64,000 nt of DNA, taken from assembly GCA_950295325.1 (NCBI GenBank), contig OX485804.1, positions 67,122,033 through 67,186,032 of the forward strand. The letters run 5' to 3'. The stretch is from Polytrichum commune (lineage: Eukaryota; Streptophyta; Polytrichopsida; Polytrichales; Polytrichaceae). The notes below the pieces were generated by a model. That model was given only the letters and a program-made list of their open reading frames with translations. It was not told the origin of the DNA and ran no database searches. This document shows positions 1-11,216 of this stretch, piece by piece. The translations under genes were made by a program, and so were the position numbers. Each line of letters begins with the position of its first letter. The first letter of the stretch is position 1.

Positions 1-271
1 ACGTACATACAATATACTTTATAGAAAGCCAATATCCGGCCATAGATTATGAGTGAGATGACACCAATTGGAAGTTGACGTGAATATATGGGGAGTGCAC
101 TCTTCATATCACGTACAAACTAACGTGAGTGCAAAAACGGGTATTCTTTGAAGCATTAGCATACATAATAATATACACAAGGGGGGGGTATTGTTTCTCT
201 GTAAGGAGTACAAATAAAAAGGTAATTGGAACTTGAAATCAGATGTAGTTGCGCAAGAGGGGGTGACTAAA

Positions 272-405
272 AAGCCATGGAAACTTTGAGGTTTAGCCGC
301 CTAAGGCGAAAATAGTACTCACATGGGTGGCCTTCCTAGGCTTGATTCCAATGCACCCTACCACCTATGCTACACCCAATCGTAGTGGGGGTATCTAGGT
401 GAGCC
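272..405 (+). mobile_element. 5S rRNA-derived dispersed element, fragment (Cassandra-like or SINE3-like)
   Basis: The core resembles the 3' half of plant 5S rRNA: an AATAGTACT block, then ATGGGTGGCC, then a GTGCACCC-like end near 350-360. The same sequence, including about 45 bp of non-5S tail, recurs on the minus strand at 54185-54362, so this is a dispersed family and not an rRNA gene. 5S-like sequences in plant repeats are known from Cassandra TRIM LTRs; SINE3 elements are the other possibility. No element ends were identified, so the family assignment is inference. It is an old, broken copy. Confidence 0.55.
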
Positions 406-516
406 AGATATTTTCAACCAACCATGTGGGAACACAGGGGAACCTATTAGTCCACAACCTCTTCACACTTCAAATGAAGTTTAATTCCATAGATGCAAAA
501 ACATACCAATTTTTAA

Positions 517-518
517 TG

Positions 519-572
<54 letters not shown>

Positions 573-600
573 CACATACACACACACACACACACACACA
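517..600 (+). repeat. Compound microsatellite (TAA)n then (CA)n
   Basis: A TAA/ATA trinucleotide run of about 18 units is followed directly by a CA dinucleotide run. The poly-isoleucine and His-Thr peptides it would encode are artefacts. Confidence 0.95.
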
Positions 601-825
601 ATGTCCATCTCATCCATCCCACTCAAATTGGCCTAAACTATGCAAATTAAACCAATCTCAAGCACTAATATTTAAAGATTCATGTGGATTTAAAACAAAG
701 TTCTAAACTCCTTTTGAACCTCCAAACTCCCTTGGTCTTCAAAACTCTAAGCATGTTAGTGGACATAGGTCTAGGGGTGGAATGAACAGACACTTCATTC
801 ACGTCGGTCCCTACCGGGGATCGAA

Positions 826-848
826 GTCTCTCTCTCTCTCTCTCTCTA
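826..848 (+). repeat. (CT)n microsatellite
   Basis: A short uninterrupted CT run in AT-rich DNA. Confidence 0.9.
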
Positions 849-2863
849 AGCATGTTGAATTCATTAAAAAAATCCCAAAATTTCCAAGCCAATGAGTTGC
901 CTAGGCAATTTACCCATGATTTTTCATTTGCCCATGGTGTTTTCTCCCCATTGGCCAAGACCCAACCTAAGTTGTGTCGCTACAACCATGTGTCATATGG
1001 GGCATGCCGACAACCTAGGTGCAACATACTCTTTTTAAAGCAAGGTGGCAATGGGGCCCACATGCTTGAAGTGTTGCCCAGGTTGTGGAAGCCCATGCCA
1101 TGTGCTAGGGCTAGAGGAGGTGACAATATGACTTATCCATTTAGTAAGAATCCAATACATCAATTCGGAGTTTCTACTTGACCTTTGTCTTGTCATGAAG
1201 GCCAACATGTCACATGCTTTGTGTACCGGATTCCCACTTAGTGACTCAACAACCTTTTCCTTATTGCAATATTGCTAGCACTTGCAATGCAAGTGTCTAG
1301 TCCATAAGTGTGCTCGTAAGTGTGCTTTAACCTCCCAACTGATGTACGGTCACAAGAGAGAAAACAAATATCCACATCAAAACCTAAACCTTTGTCTTCT
1401 CTTTCTTTCCTCTACGTAGACTCCATGCATTGAATTTAGGTAATTGAGTTTAATTACAAGGAAACTTACGTTTTACGTCTTTCCTATAGACTCTCAAAAT
1501 CTTAATGCTAGGGTATCAATGAACCACGAACCACCCAATCATGAGCTATTGGGAGGAGCCTTGAGAGCAACACACATAAATAAAATAGGACTTCTCTCCT
1601 CTCCCCTCCTCTTCTCTCCTCTCATATGCTTCAACTCAAGGGTGGGTGTTGAAAGTTCCTTGTCGTGCCTTACATTGAAATATAGTTACTTTAGTCCCGT
1701 TGATATTTGTACATGGGAACCTTACATGTTACAAGTTCGGCACTTGGTTGTCGCATTGTGGTTTTGATAGCCATTTTTGGGTTGTCTACAAGTGGCAACC
1801 TCCTTCAGTCCTTGCTAACACGTATGTTTCCTCGTAGCCAATCACACTTGCTAATTTGGCCCAATTAAATTTAATGGGTAGCAGGTTGGATACCCGAACC
1901 CCCAAAAACGGTCTTGACTCAAAAAGAGTGAACACAATCATGATCAAGAGAAAGAATGCAGTGACATTTGACCCTAACAACCGTCCATTACGATGCATCC
2001 AAAGCAATTATGACAGTTGACAACCACACACTCATTTGGTAGCAAAATGATCACCTTGTAGGTTGTTTACAATTGTGACAAATAGTCGCTTGGGATGAGA
2101 TTTCTCCTAGTGATCAGCATCTTCATGCTCATGCTTGAAACCTTTTTTTTGCACTCAAACATGTAGAAACTTGCTATTGATTTGTCATTAGGTAGTTTGT
2201 AAATTACAAGTATGATAATGACAATTAAATAAGTGGCACGTAGTCTCTCCTCATGATAACTACATTAACATAACTCAACTATGAAATATGTGAGATATGT
2301 TGGAGGGGTGGTAGTGCTTGTTCTTTTGAAAAACAACATAACTTTATTCAAGGACTAAATCAACAAAGTATATATAGGTTAATCAAATGGAAAAATCGCA
2401 CCACTTTTAGTGCTTCTAATACAAAATACATATTGCACCAAACTCAAGCACCTCCCACCCAAAAAATGATCACATGCCAATTGTGTGCATCCAACACGAG
2501 ATGTTTGCTTGTGCTTATTAGAGCGAAATTTCAAAAGGTCCTCCCTCACAAATGACATTTGTGGATGCTTGAATGGCAAGGGTAATCCCGCTTCCTCAAA
2601 CTAAACTCGAGGAATTTGTCTCGGGGTTTAACAAATTGTGTGCGGTTGACCTTCACTTGGACCTAGGACTTATGTGTGATCCACCCAACCCAAATCCGTA
2701 TGGAGTGAGTCATTCTTCCTCGAGCCTTGGAGGGTAGATATTCCTTCATGTTTGTATACTTGGCCGACAAGTGCATTTGTTGTGAGTTAAATCAAAATTT
2801 TATATGGATGAGTTGCAACCTCTCAACTCTTCACATCTTTCATAAAATCTAATCAAATCTTAA

Positions 2864-2880
2864 CCCTTAAACGATGTTGC
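2864..2880 (+). repeat. Left terminal inverted repeat of the piggyBac element
   Basis: CCCTTAAACGATGTTGC, directly preceded by the target-site TTAA at 2860-2863. It pairs with 17745-17761 with a single mismatch at position 9. A short palindrome (GGCCAAAATGGCC, 2882-2894) lies just inside. Confidence 0.88.
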
Positions 2881-3527
2881 AGGCCAAAATGGCCTACGGT
2901 TTCGTGTATTCGGCTGCTGGTGCAGGGTTCTTCATCGAATGGGGCCGGACTTCGAACTACAGATGCTCGGCGCTGCCTAGAGGCGTCATTCCTGATTTTC
3001 GCTGCAATTTTCTGAGCTGTGTGGCGATGTCAGCGTCGACGTATGTGGTGCCTTTTGTGTATTTCTACGCGACCCGGCAGACTACGTAGAATTCCTAGTC
3101 TTAGTGGGTACAGCCAGCGCGGCGTCGCTCCGTATTTTCGGGTGGCCGTTGATGACCGCTCCGGCCGGTAGGGTCGTTGGCGGGACACGCTCGTGTGGCC
3201 AAGGGGAGCGCGAGTGCATTCCCCCGCTTTCGCTTCGCGCTCCACCTTCTCCACTCCATGCCTAGGTTTTCTTGTAGATCCCTGGTCTCATGTTGAGTGC
3301 CTCAAGGACATCATGGCGCCGGCGATTTTGATGTTTGGAGGCGGCATTGTCGATTGTGACCACCACGTCTGTGGTACTGGGTTATGGGACAGGGGGGAAA
3401 TGGCATCCAATCGCCTTCGGAACAAGACGTTTTCGTTGCGGCGCATTGTCCTATACCCATTGCGTGTCTCTGGATGTGATCCGTTTTTGCAGTTCCACTC
3501 TCGTTTCAGATTGTGGGAAGAGTTTAC

Positions 3528-3936
3528 ATGGAAACCAGCCGCACCTCAGCCAGCGCAGAGCGCGTTTCTTTGGAGTGTGAGTTGCGAAGGTGGTTCTCAG
3601 AACAGGGGGTTTCAAAGGAAGGCGCTACACGGGCGGTGCAACTCCTGGATGCGAGCACACTCCTCGCACAACCACGCCCGAGCCGGTGGAATCGGAGGGG
3701 TACCTTTGGTGTGCAGGAGAGGTGCCGCTATCTTTGGTACAGGCACGCGGCTCGCATTCTCGGTTGGTGTGAGCGCAGGAGGTTCCCGGACCTTGTGACC
3801 TCCATTCTACGTGGACACGTATTTCCAACGCTATCTGTGTGCGATGAAGCGCCTCGCGAGGATGGCGCGGGGAGGGTCACAGCGGGAGGTGTCTCCGATA
3901 AACTTGGCGCCACCGAAGCCGATCGGGGACGAGCAG
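3528..3936 (+). CDS. Possible first exon or accessory ORF of the piggyBac element
   Basis: Reading from the ATG at 3528 gives about 136 codons of CpG-rich, helix-like, Arg/Leu-rich sequence up to a strong splice donor (CAG|GTAAGT at 3936/3937); the frame stays open to 4052. A second ATG at 3844 opens another frame giving a basic 31-residue N-terminus that reaches the same donor in phase 0. Either could be the transposase N-terminus: the first ends in phase 1 and fits an acceptor inside the next exon at about 8471, the second ends in phase 0 and fits the acceptor at 8409. I recognise no domain in either. The next exon candidate is more than 4 kb away, partly because of the nested insertion. 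Confidence 0.3.
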
Positions 3937-4624
3937 GTAAGTCTCCTGCATATAGGCTCACCATGGTGGCCATGGCCAGGGGTTTAATGGTATACGTGGG
4001 TTTGGGCTATAATGAATTCGCCGAAGTTAGGCCCGCATTTCCCGAAAATTGAGTCGCTGTTCGTGAAATGTGGCGCAGATGTGCATATGTGCTTGGTCGA
4101 ACTTGGACCCGAGCGGGCATTTGGGGTTTAGGGTAACGGACCGCCGGTTCTTCCCGGACTTCGGTTTTTTTACGTAATAACATTCCCACGCATTATAAAT
4201 GGAACTTGATTATGGTGCTTCCGGATGAGTCGGATCTGGGGGGGGTTTCTTGTGTATCCACTCAGATGGCCATCTCGTCCTGATGTACGTGTGGGAAGCA
4301 TGGTTGGTGAATAGACCACATTGTTGCCGCATTTATGTACTTCCTCGCTGCCCTTTTCCTCGTATTCCGTGCGCAGCTTGTCACCTCCACCATCATCCGG
4401 TTTCAATGTCCGATCTGCTGGAGTGGATCGAATGCTTGAGTATCTTTAATTGCAAAAATATGTTGTCTTGAGTGTCTATAGAGACTTTTGGTCACAAGTT
4501 GACATTGTCTGGTTGTTCTGTTGGGAAATATTCTGTAAATTCCTCGAAATGGTCCGGCACTTTGATCTGGGAGATTTTCGTGAACAACATTTTGAGTTCC
4601 TAGTGTTTGCAAGTCCAACCGGTT

Positions 4625-6937
4625 TGTGAGGCCAAACCCCCCACCCTTAAGCGTCCGTAGTCCGAGTAGTGGGTTTGGGCTCACATTCCTCCGCGGTATT
4701 GGATTTGGACTTGGATGAGTCCATAGTACAATGTTCACCCTTCAAGTGGTCTTGGATTTAATTGGAATTTCACTTTTAACAACTCAATGTACGATTTCAA
4801 TACGTATGTGGAGAATGCACAAGTTAACTATGTTATTTTAACCTCCTTATGCTCGGGTGCTATTTTGTCTTTGTTTGCTTCTAACGTCCATCCGGCTGCT
4901 TTAGCTACACAAGCCCTTAAGGATATCCCTCTCCTAAATGGAGTCCGTGCCGTTGACTCTACACTATTACATGAGCTCTCCCTTGTAGATTCCATGTAAG
5001 CTTAAGTATTAAAAAATACTTGTAAGCCTTATGGTAGTTTCACAAGCTTTAATAATTCCTCCCTACTTGTGATCACAAGTAATGGCTCTTGTTCTCCTAG
5101 TGTTGTATGAGCCCCGTACGTGATTTAGCCTAAGCTCGCTTCTAATATCATTAAGCATAAGTCCTTCCCCTTTCAACTAATCTTATCCTAATGTTAATAC
5201 TTAAGTTAGCTTTCAACTAACTATGCCTAAGGTTTAGACCAGCTCAATCAATGATCGGGGAGAACCGGCAGTTAGTTACGAATGAACAGGTTGAGCTTGA
5301 GAGATAACCGGTTGAAGTTGAAGACTGCTGGAAATACCCGATCATTTCAGAGGAATCTATATAATATACCCCAAGCTAATAAATAAAAACAGGAGGATGG
5401 CAACCTGTAACCATTTGGACTTGCAAACAGTAGGATCTCAACTGGTTATGCCCAAAACCCATCCAACCAGTTAGAGAAAGCTACAGAATATACCCCAAGC
5501 TAATAATATTACCAGTTAGACTTGCAAACAGTAGGATCTCAATTGTAACCGGTTGGACTTGCAGAAAGTAGGCTCTCAACTTGTAACCGGTTGGACTTGC
5601 AGACAGTAGGATTTCAACCTGTAACCGGTTGGACTTGCAGACAGTAGGCTCTCAACCTGTAGCCGGTTGGACTTGCAGACAGGAGGATCTCAACAGGTTA
5701 CCGGTTGGACTTGCAGACAGAAGGATCTCAACAGGTTATGCCCAGAAATTTGTCTGACCAGCTTAGAGGGGACTATAGAATATAACCCGATCTAATAAAG
5801 GAAAACAGGAGGATGTGGACATGTAACCGGTTGGGATTGTAAACTCTAGGATCTCAACAGGTTATACCCAAAAATGTATCTGGCCCTCAACTGAAGGATT
5901 ACTTAACAAAACTAAATGCTCCTCTCAATATAAACTTTTCGACAAAACTAGATGCTCAATCCTTCATACATAACACTTATAAGTCCAAACCATTATGTAA
6001 ATCCAAGAACTAAAATTGAAAGCTATAAGATAAATTCTAAATTCTTCAAACTCAAGCTACTTCTAGTCAAGAGGTCAAGCCCTCTTCAAGGCCAAATAGC
6101 CTTGGCTCTCCAACTACAAACTAAGCACACACATGTGCTCCAATCTTGCTTCCAACAACCACACTTATAACCCGTGGGGTGCCTTGGAGCACGAAGGAAA
6201 GAGAGGATGAGTGAGGAAAGAATGAGGGATTATATAGTAAGCTTGAGGGGGTGAGCACCCTCAAGGCTCACGATAAGCCCTTGAGATTTCCTCCTACTTA
6301 GTAGGCGCCAATCCTATCTTCTAAGCCTTCCTCCTTCAAATGATCAACAAGGATCCTAATTCGAACATTTAACTAGCCTTGGCTTTCTACCTACCACACT
6401 TTACCAAACTTGGGATGCTTCAACCCAAACTTAGCCTCCTTCGCTTTCCGCCGCCATAACTTTCTCCCCGTACTTTCCCAAATCGTCGCTCACCACTTAA
6501 TTCAAACCACGATGCTTAACTCGTGATTTGATTGGTGCTTTGAGAATTTGCTTATCCTCCACCTTGCATTCTTCCTTGGGCCTTCCCCATTAAGTGGCCA
6601 TGATGAGGTGGTCCACTTGTGCGCTTCATGTGATCCTCCATTCATCCCAATTCGAATGCACTTGCCTCTTGAGTCACTTTGGTTGTCTCCATCCATTTGT
6701 ACTAGCCTACTCACTAACTACTCAATCCAAGTTCTCCTTACCTATCCTCATTCACTCAAATCCTTCCGAAGGTAAAAACACAATAACAACTCACATCCTA
6801 GCCTCTTACAACATGGTACTTCTAAGACTAACATTTCACTCTTTTTATATTTTTGTGAAGTAACATGCTACTTCAAAGTGCATCAACTAACGTTTCAAGG
6901 GTCTAAGACTAAATGTGGGCACCCTTTTGGGCTCACA
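4625..6937. mobile_element. Unclassified 2.3-kb nested insertion with 5-bp target duplication
   Basis: The insertion is bounded by an exact 5-bp duplication CGGTT. Its ends are TGTGAGGCC and GGGCTCACA, roughly inverted and of TG...CA type as in LTR elements. Removing it restores a contiguous MITE matching 59673-59891, which is good evidence for the borders. No long open frame, primer-binding site or internal pair of LTRs was seen, so it may be a solo LTR-like sequence or a non-autonomous element. It contains an antisense copy of the same MITE (5252-5882), expanded by a 38-bp minisatellite. As a fossil it looks non-coding. Confidence 0.6.
5252..5882 (-). repeat. Antisense MITE copy expanded by a 38-bp minisatellite
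   Basis: The copy starts with TGATCGGGGAGA at 5252 and ends near 5882. Its middle has been amplified: CCGGTTGGACTTGCAG recurs at 5549, 5587, 5625, 5663 and 5701, a period of exactly 38 bp, with more diverged units before and after (about 5511 and 5825). The unit derives from the MITE itself, since the same block occurs once at 59673-59891. Confidence 0.8.
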
Positions 6938-8409
6938 CGGTTACATGGCAACATCCTCCAGTTTACCTTTACTAATTTGGTGTATATTCTGTACATTCCT
7001 CTCAAATTTATGGGTGGGTTTTCTGCAGTCTTGAGCTTCAACCGGTTGCATTATTTCCCTAAACTCACCCGGTGGATCTGTTACTAACTGCCGATTCTCT
7101 CCGACCATAGGACTGCTAATCCTCTTGAAGACCTGACTGTGTGTCCCTCATTTCTCGGACTCGCCTGGTTCATCTGGAAGTAACTACCACTCGGTTCTTT
7201 GTGTGGAATCATGTGGCTGTAGGACGTCTTGCACTTGTCGCCTTCTTGGGCTTCTGTGTCCAGGCCATCGCTTACCCCGGAACTGGTCCTCTTGAGAACA
7301 TGAGGACCCACTTGGCCGACCCATGGCACAACAACATTGCACAGATCATCATTCCCCGATCTGTGTTGTAGAGGTCTTAGTCGAACTTGTCGAGAACCCA
7401 TGAGTAGTCCCTGTAGTATTCAGCTGTGGTGGTTGAATGCTGCATGCCATTGTAATATCATGTATGGCTGTGCAAAATTGGCAGCCTCTTTGTACACGCA
7501 ACCCCTCAAAATCACACTGGTGTTTCCTTCCCACATGATTTGTCTGCATTGGTTGAGGTTTTGCTTCTTGTAACTTGGGAAAATTGTAGAAGGACATGGT
7601 GATGATATAAACCAGTCTTTATGCAAATTGCCAACGCACTGGCTGTGGATATCACTAATTTGCGTCCAAGTTAAGTTGAAGCTAAGTGATAGCTTTTTGT
7701 TTTGGCCTCGGGGGATGCTTCATTTGAGGTATGTTGAGGGCCTTTCTAACCTCACTAACAATCCTGGCCGTTGGAAGGTACTGGAAATTGTTGAATCCTG
7801 GTAGTAATGTGTATCAGAATGTCCAAAATGAGGTCTCTCGTTAAAATGATCACATAGACCCTTAAGTTTTAGCTGTTGAATTTAGAATGGCAAACATGTA
7901 TTGATCAGACAGTTCAATTTCAGGGTTGAGGTTTGTGGTATCCATGTGAAGTCATCTAGTGCGGATGAGGAGGCTACAGTAATACACAATCCATATATAT
8001 TTAGACTCTTTGCTAGCCAACATGTTTGGCCAACAAAAGTTATATCAGCATTCAACTTAATAAGTTATGATCAAACAGTATGCAATTAATGCATACTTGA
8101 AGACTATTTCTAAACATTTGTGCCGCAAGAGGTCCGTCGGAGTACTCTTTTTGTTACATGGATGTGGAAAAATGTGGTCTATTGCGAGTATCTTTTGGAC
8201 ATGACTACTTTGTCTCTATGAAGCTCTGCAACCTCTTATGTAGTCGTGCTAACCATGTCATGCTCATGGTGTGTTTTATATCCTAGGACAGAGTAGCACT
8301 CTCTGACCATGTTAGTCAATCAAGAAGACATCCTCGTTATATACTAATCTCAGGGTTTTGGATATTTGAGCTGTGAAGACCACTTTTGCCGTATAATTGG
8401 GTGAGGCAG

Positions 8410-9921
8410 TATTTCTGGCCACTGACTCTTCCCCGATATGTCGAACTTGGCCAGGAGAAACTCCAAGCGGCAGTATGCCCTCCCACCAATTCATACAAGA
8501 GCAGAAGGCCAACGCCGAAGCAGCGAGTGCCACGGCAGAACAAGGTAACATCAATTTCCGGCTCGCTTGCTGTGCACATTGATGTCTTGCAGTCATATGT
8601 GTGTTTTGGTGTCATATGTCATGTAGGGGCCATCTGGGACGTTTCAAATCCATTGAGGTCGTGTGCTGCCTTGCAGGGGGGGTTGCATGCGTGCGGGATA
8701 GGCGAGGAGGGCGGGAAGGAGAATGTCGACCCGGTACCCTGTTCAAAGCCGCCTCGGACGCCCAGGGCGAAGAAGGTGAGTACCGTCTTAGTTAAAAGGA
8801 TGACACCCTTATTTTTATTTATATTAATTGCGGTATATCTCACAAATTCCACTAACATGATCGATATTTCACCTGAAGTCTTGAACATCAACCGGCCGTT
8901 TCTCAAACTCCGCCATTCATAGGTAACTAACTGCTGGTTCTCGAGGATCATAATAGGGAGCACAGTATCTAGAAATAATTACTCTAGCAAACTGTCTGGG
9001 TGTGAGGCTAAAGTGCATACCCTATTCTGCATACTCACAAGTCTTGTATGATATGTCAAGCAGGTAGCTCTTTGTGCTCTTTGTGACATGCGGATGCTAG
9101 AGCTACGTTTCTCACTCAGTGTGTATTGGAGTTCGGATAGAAGGTTGACTGACAATTTCAGTGGTAGAAATTTGTAAAAATGGGGCCTTGTGATTGACGT
9201 GCTCAAATCACCAGCGAGGAACCCTGTGTGAACTCTGAGAATAGATATTGAAGCTGATGCTTGCTATGGTGTTGTCATGCGCGGCCAAAGCACAGTGAAA
9301 ATTCTTTTGTGCTGGACAGAGTAGTTGTTCTGATTGGGTGCTGGACAGAGTAGTTATCCCTCTGCCGCCATGCCATCCCCACACATTAACAACCACGTCT
9401 TGGTGTTTGTAATTCATCAATTTACTGCTTTGGTGTAAGAAGTTAGCGATGATGGAGCCTGTGAGGTGATTTAGTACATGAGTTGGTTTCTTGACTGTTG
9501 ATGCATTGTGTTCGGATTGATGAGTGGCCGCTGATTGGCAGCGTTTTGTTATTGACGTATTGCCCCATAGTTTGCGAGAAGGAGATCCGCGAAAGTTTTC
9601 CAGCACCATTACGTCATCCTGTCCATTCTAAATGCCTCGATGGCGCCAAAATCTAGCATGCATACCCGGCCTCCATAGTCCCAGTACACTTCATGACTTC
9701 CATTGGTCATCATCACTTGCGTTGTGGGGCTGTGCAGGTGGTTGTGCCTCCCTTGCGCCAGGTTCTCGCAGCGGACGTCGATGTGGCCCACTGCACGCAG
9801 ATCCCCGTCACGAATGCGCCCACGGGCTTGAAGCGCATGAGGAAGGAACGGCGGTCGAAGGCGCTCGCAAGTGGGGGGGGAGACTACGCCAAAGCCACAA
9901 AGGCCCTCGAGATCGAGGAAG
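8410..9921 (+). CDS. Probable upstream coding exons of the piggyBac transposase
   Basis: Three candidate exons join in compatible phase. Exon 8410-8544 ends AAG|GTAACA in phase 0 and is basic and Pro/Lys-rich; its start could instead be the acceptor at about 8471. Exon 8677-8775 is phase 0 at both ends, ends AAG|GTGAGT and contains KENVDPVP and a PRTPRAKK basic patch. Exon 9738-9921 starts after TGTGCAG, is rich in Lys/Arg, and ends GAAG|GTGACC in phase 1, which matches the phase of the large last exon at 11217. The basic patches could serve as nuclear-localisation or DNA-contact segments (inference). No known domain is visible. An alternative frame in the third exon runs to another possible donor near 10040, separated by a G8 run. 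Confidence 0.5.
8878..8945 (+). repeat. Partial copy of the TGATCGGGGAGA MITE family
   Basis: About 70 bp match the right third of the element at 59673-59891 (TTGAACATCAACCGG, then TAACTAACTGC, then a GGTTCTC...GATCAT end). It lies in an intron of the transposase gene. Confidence 0.6.
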
Positions 9922-11216
9922 GTGACCTCTGCGGAGTGCGGATTGGCGGACATGACGTTGCAGACGCCCATGCCGGCGAGCGATGCACCAAACGAGCTCG
10001 GACCTCCGCCTCCTGATTCGACGCCGGCGCCCAAACATGGTATTTCATGTGACGATAGTACCCCCGACAATACATGGGCAAGTGTGGCTGTGGCTTTGCA
10101 GGCCGTTTGTGGATACCCGGTTTATTACTGGATAATGTCAGCTGTGGGGGTGCCGTAGCTTCAGAAATGTATTCCTCAATGTTCCAGGGACATGCCTTCG
10201 GAGCGCACTGATGTACAGACTCAGTTGTTGAATCTATTGACTATTCTAGCGACCTGCTTTTAAATATATACTAAGAATCATCTATTCCGATGCAAAGTTC
10301 TATCAGACGTGTTCGATCGAAGCTGTCATACTCTTAGGGCCCTTTACACCTAATAATGATAAGTTTGTTGCCTAATAATGATAAGTACTTAGGCGGAAAA
10401 GAGCACATCCTTTGCGGAGATTCACAAGACATGTGCTCAAAAGTTCGCAATAATTGAATCACGTCTTCAATCCCCTGTAGTCAGGATCCCTTGCATTTAT
10501 TCAAGTCACCTGTAATTTTCTGCCTGTAATCTCAGCTAATATTCTGATAGTTTGCAGATATAATAAATAGGGAGAACGAACTGCACGGTAAGGATAACTC
10601 TGCTGAAATCATGCTCTGCAAGGATTTGTGCGTCGCAGAGTCGGGAGGGGCCTAACAGATACTAACGAAGTGTACTTTTTTTGGTGAAGACACAATAGTC
10701 ACAACTTGTAAGTCACAACTTGTAAGAACCGCAGAAATGGCCCACATAGTCATTATAAACCCTGCCTAGGTCTTGTACCCTGACAGGTGGTTGCTCCCCG
10801 GACAGTGGTGAGCAGATATGCAAATAGCATAAAGGGCAAATATGCACGTAAAGGTTTGGGATTGAATTATATAATATAGGAGTGCTAATTGCAATTGAGT
10901 TTGCGTTAAACTTTAACTCCTCCTGCCACCGGAATTTTTAGACTGATTCTCAGACAAGGATAAGGCTGTCTCAAAGAAAATTGAGTCTGTGAACATCACT
11001 ACATGTGTGTATCATCACGATTGCTGTACAGCCATGTTTCAAGTTTTGCAATCTATCTACTCAGGCCACCATAAGCGTACATAAGAATGAACCCATCTTT
11101 ATGTACATTGATCCTCAGCTATGGACAAAAACTTGATACGCTCTTCAATCCTACAGCGACCCTTGAGGACTCCTTGAGGTGAAATGCAGATTCATGACTG
11201 TTCCCTCGCTGCGCAG

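Larger units (their letters stand above)
1..2859. other. AT-rich intergenic flank without a gene
   Basis: No open frame here has recognisable protein similarity or coding character. The stretch holds a 5S-rRNA-derived fragment and two microsatellites (listed separately) and otherwise low-complexity, decayed DNA. Base composition changes sharply at 2860, where the piggyBac element begins and CpG-rich sequence takes over. Confidence 0.6.
4563..7107 (+). mobile_element. MITE of the TGATCGGGGAGA family, split by a later insertion
   Basis: Bases 4563-4624 and 6938-7107 are two halves of a short element whose intact relative is at 59673-59891. Both halves align collinearly with that copy. The break lies at CGGTT, which is present at both edges of the inserted DNA (4620-4624 and 6938-6942). 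It sits in an intron of the transposase gene. Confidence 0.65.

Noticed and set aside
399-650. 83-codon ORF with poly-isoleucine
   Set aside because: Translation of a TAA/CA microsatellite.
3193-3798. 201-codon frame in the left part of the piggyBac element
   Set aside because: It starts at a GTG, overlaps the more protein-like frame at 3528-3936 and has no recognisable domain; likely chance in CpG-rich DNA.
4625-4685. Short LTR of an element starting at 4625
   Set aside because: The stretch 4625-4685 begins TGTGAGG and ends GGGCTCACA but is only a 61-bp foldback; no matching copy exists at the other end.
5511-5870. CRISPR-like array
   Set aside because: Units are contiguous with no spacers and derive from a MITE; it is a minisatellite in plant DNA.
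9609-10070. 153-codon minus-strand ORF
   Set aside because: Overlaps the probable transposase exon on the other strand and is compositionally driven.
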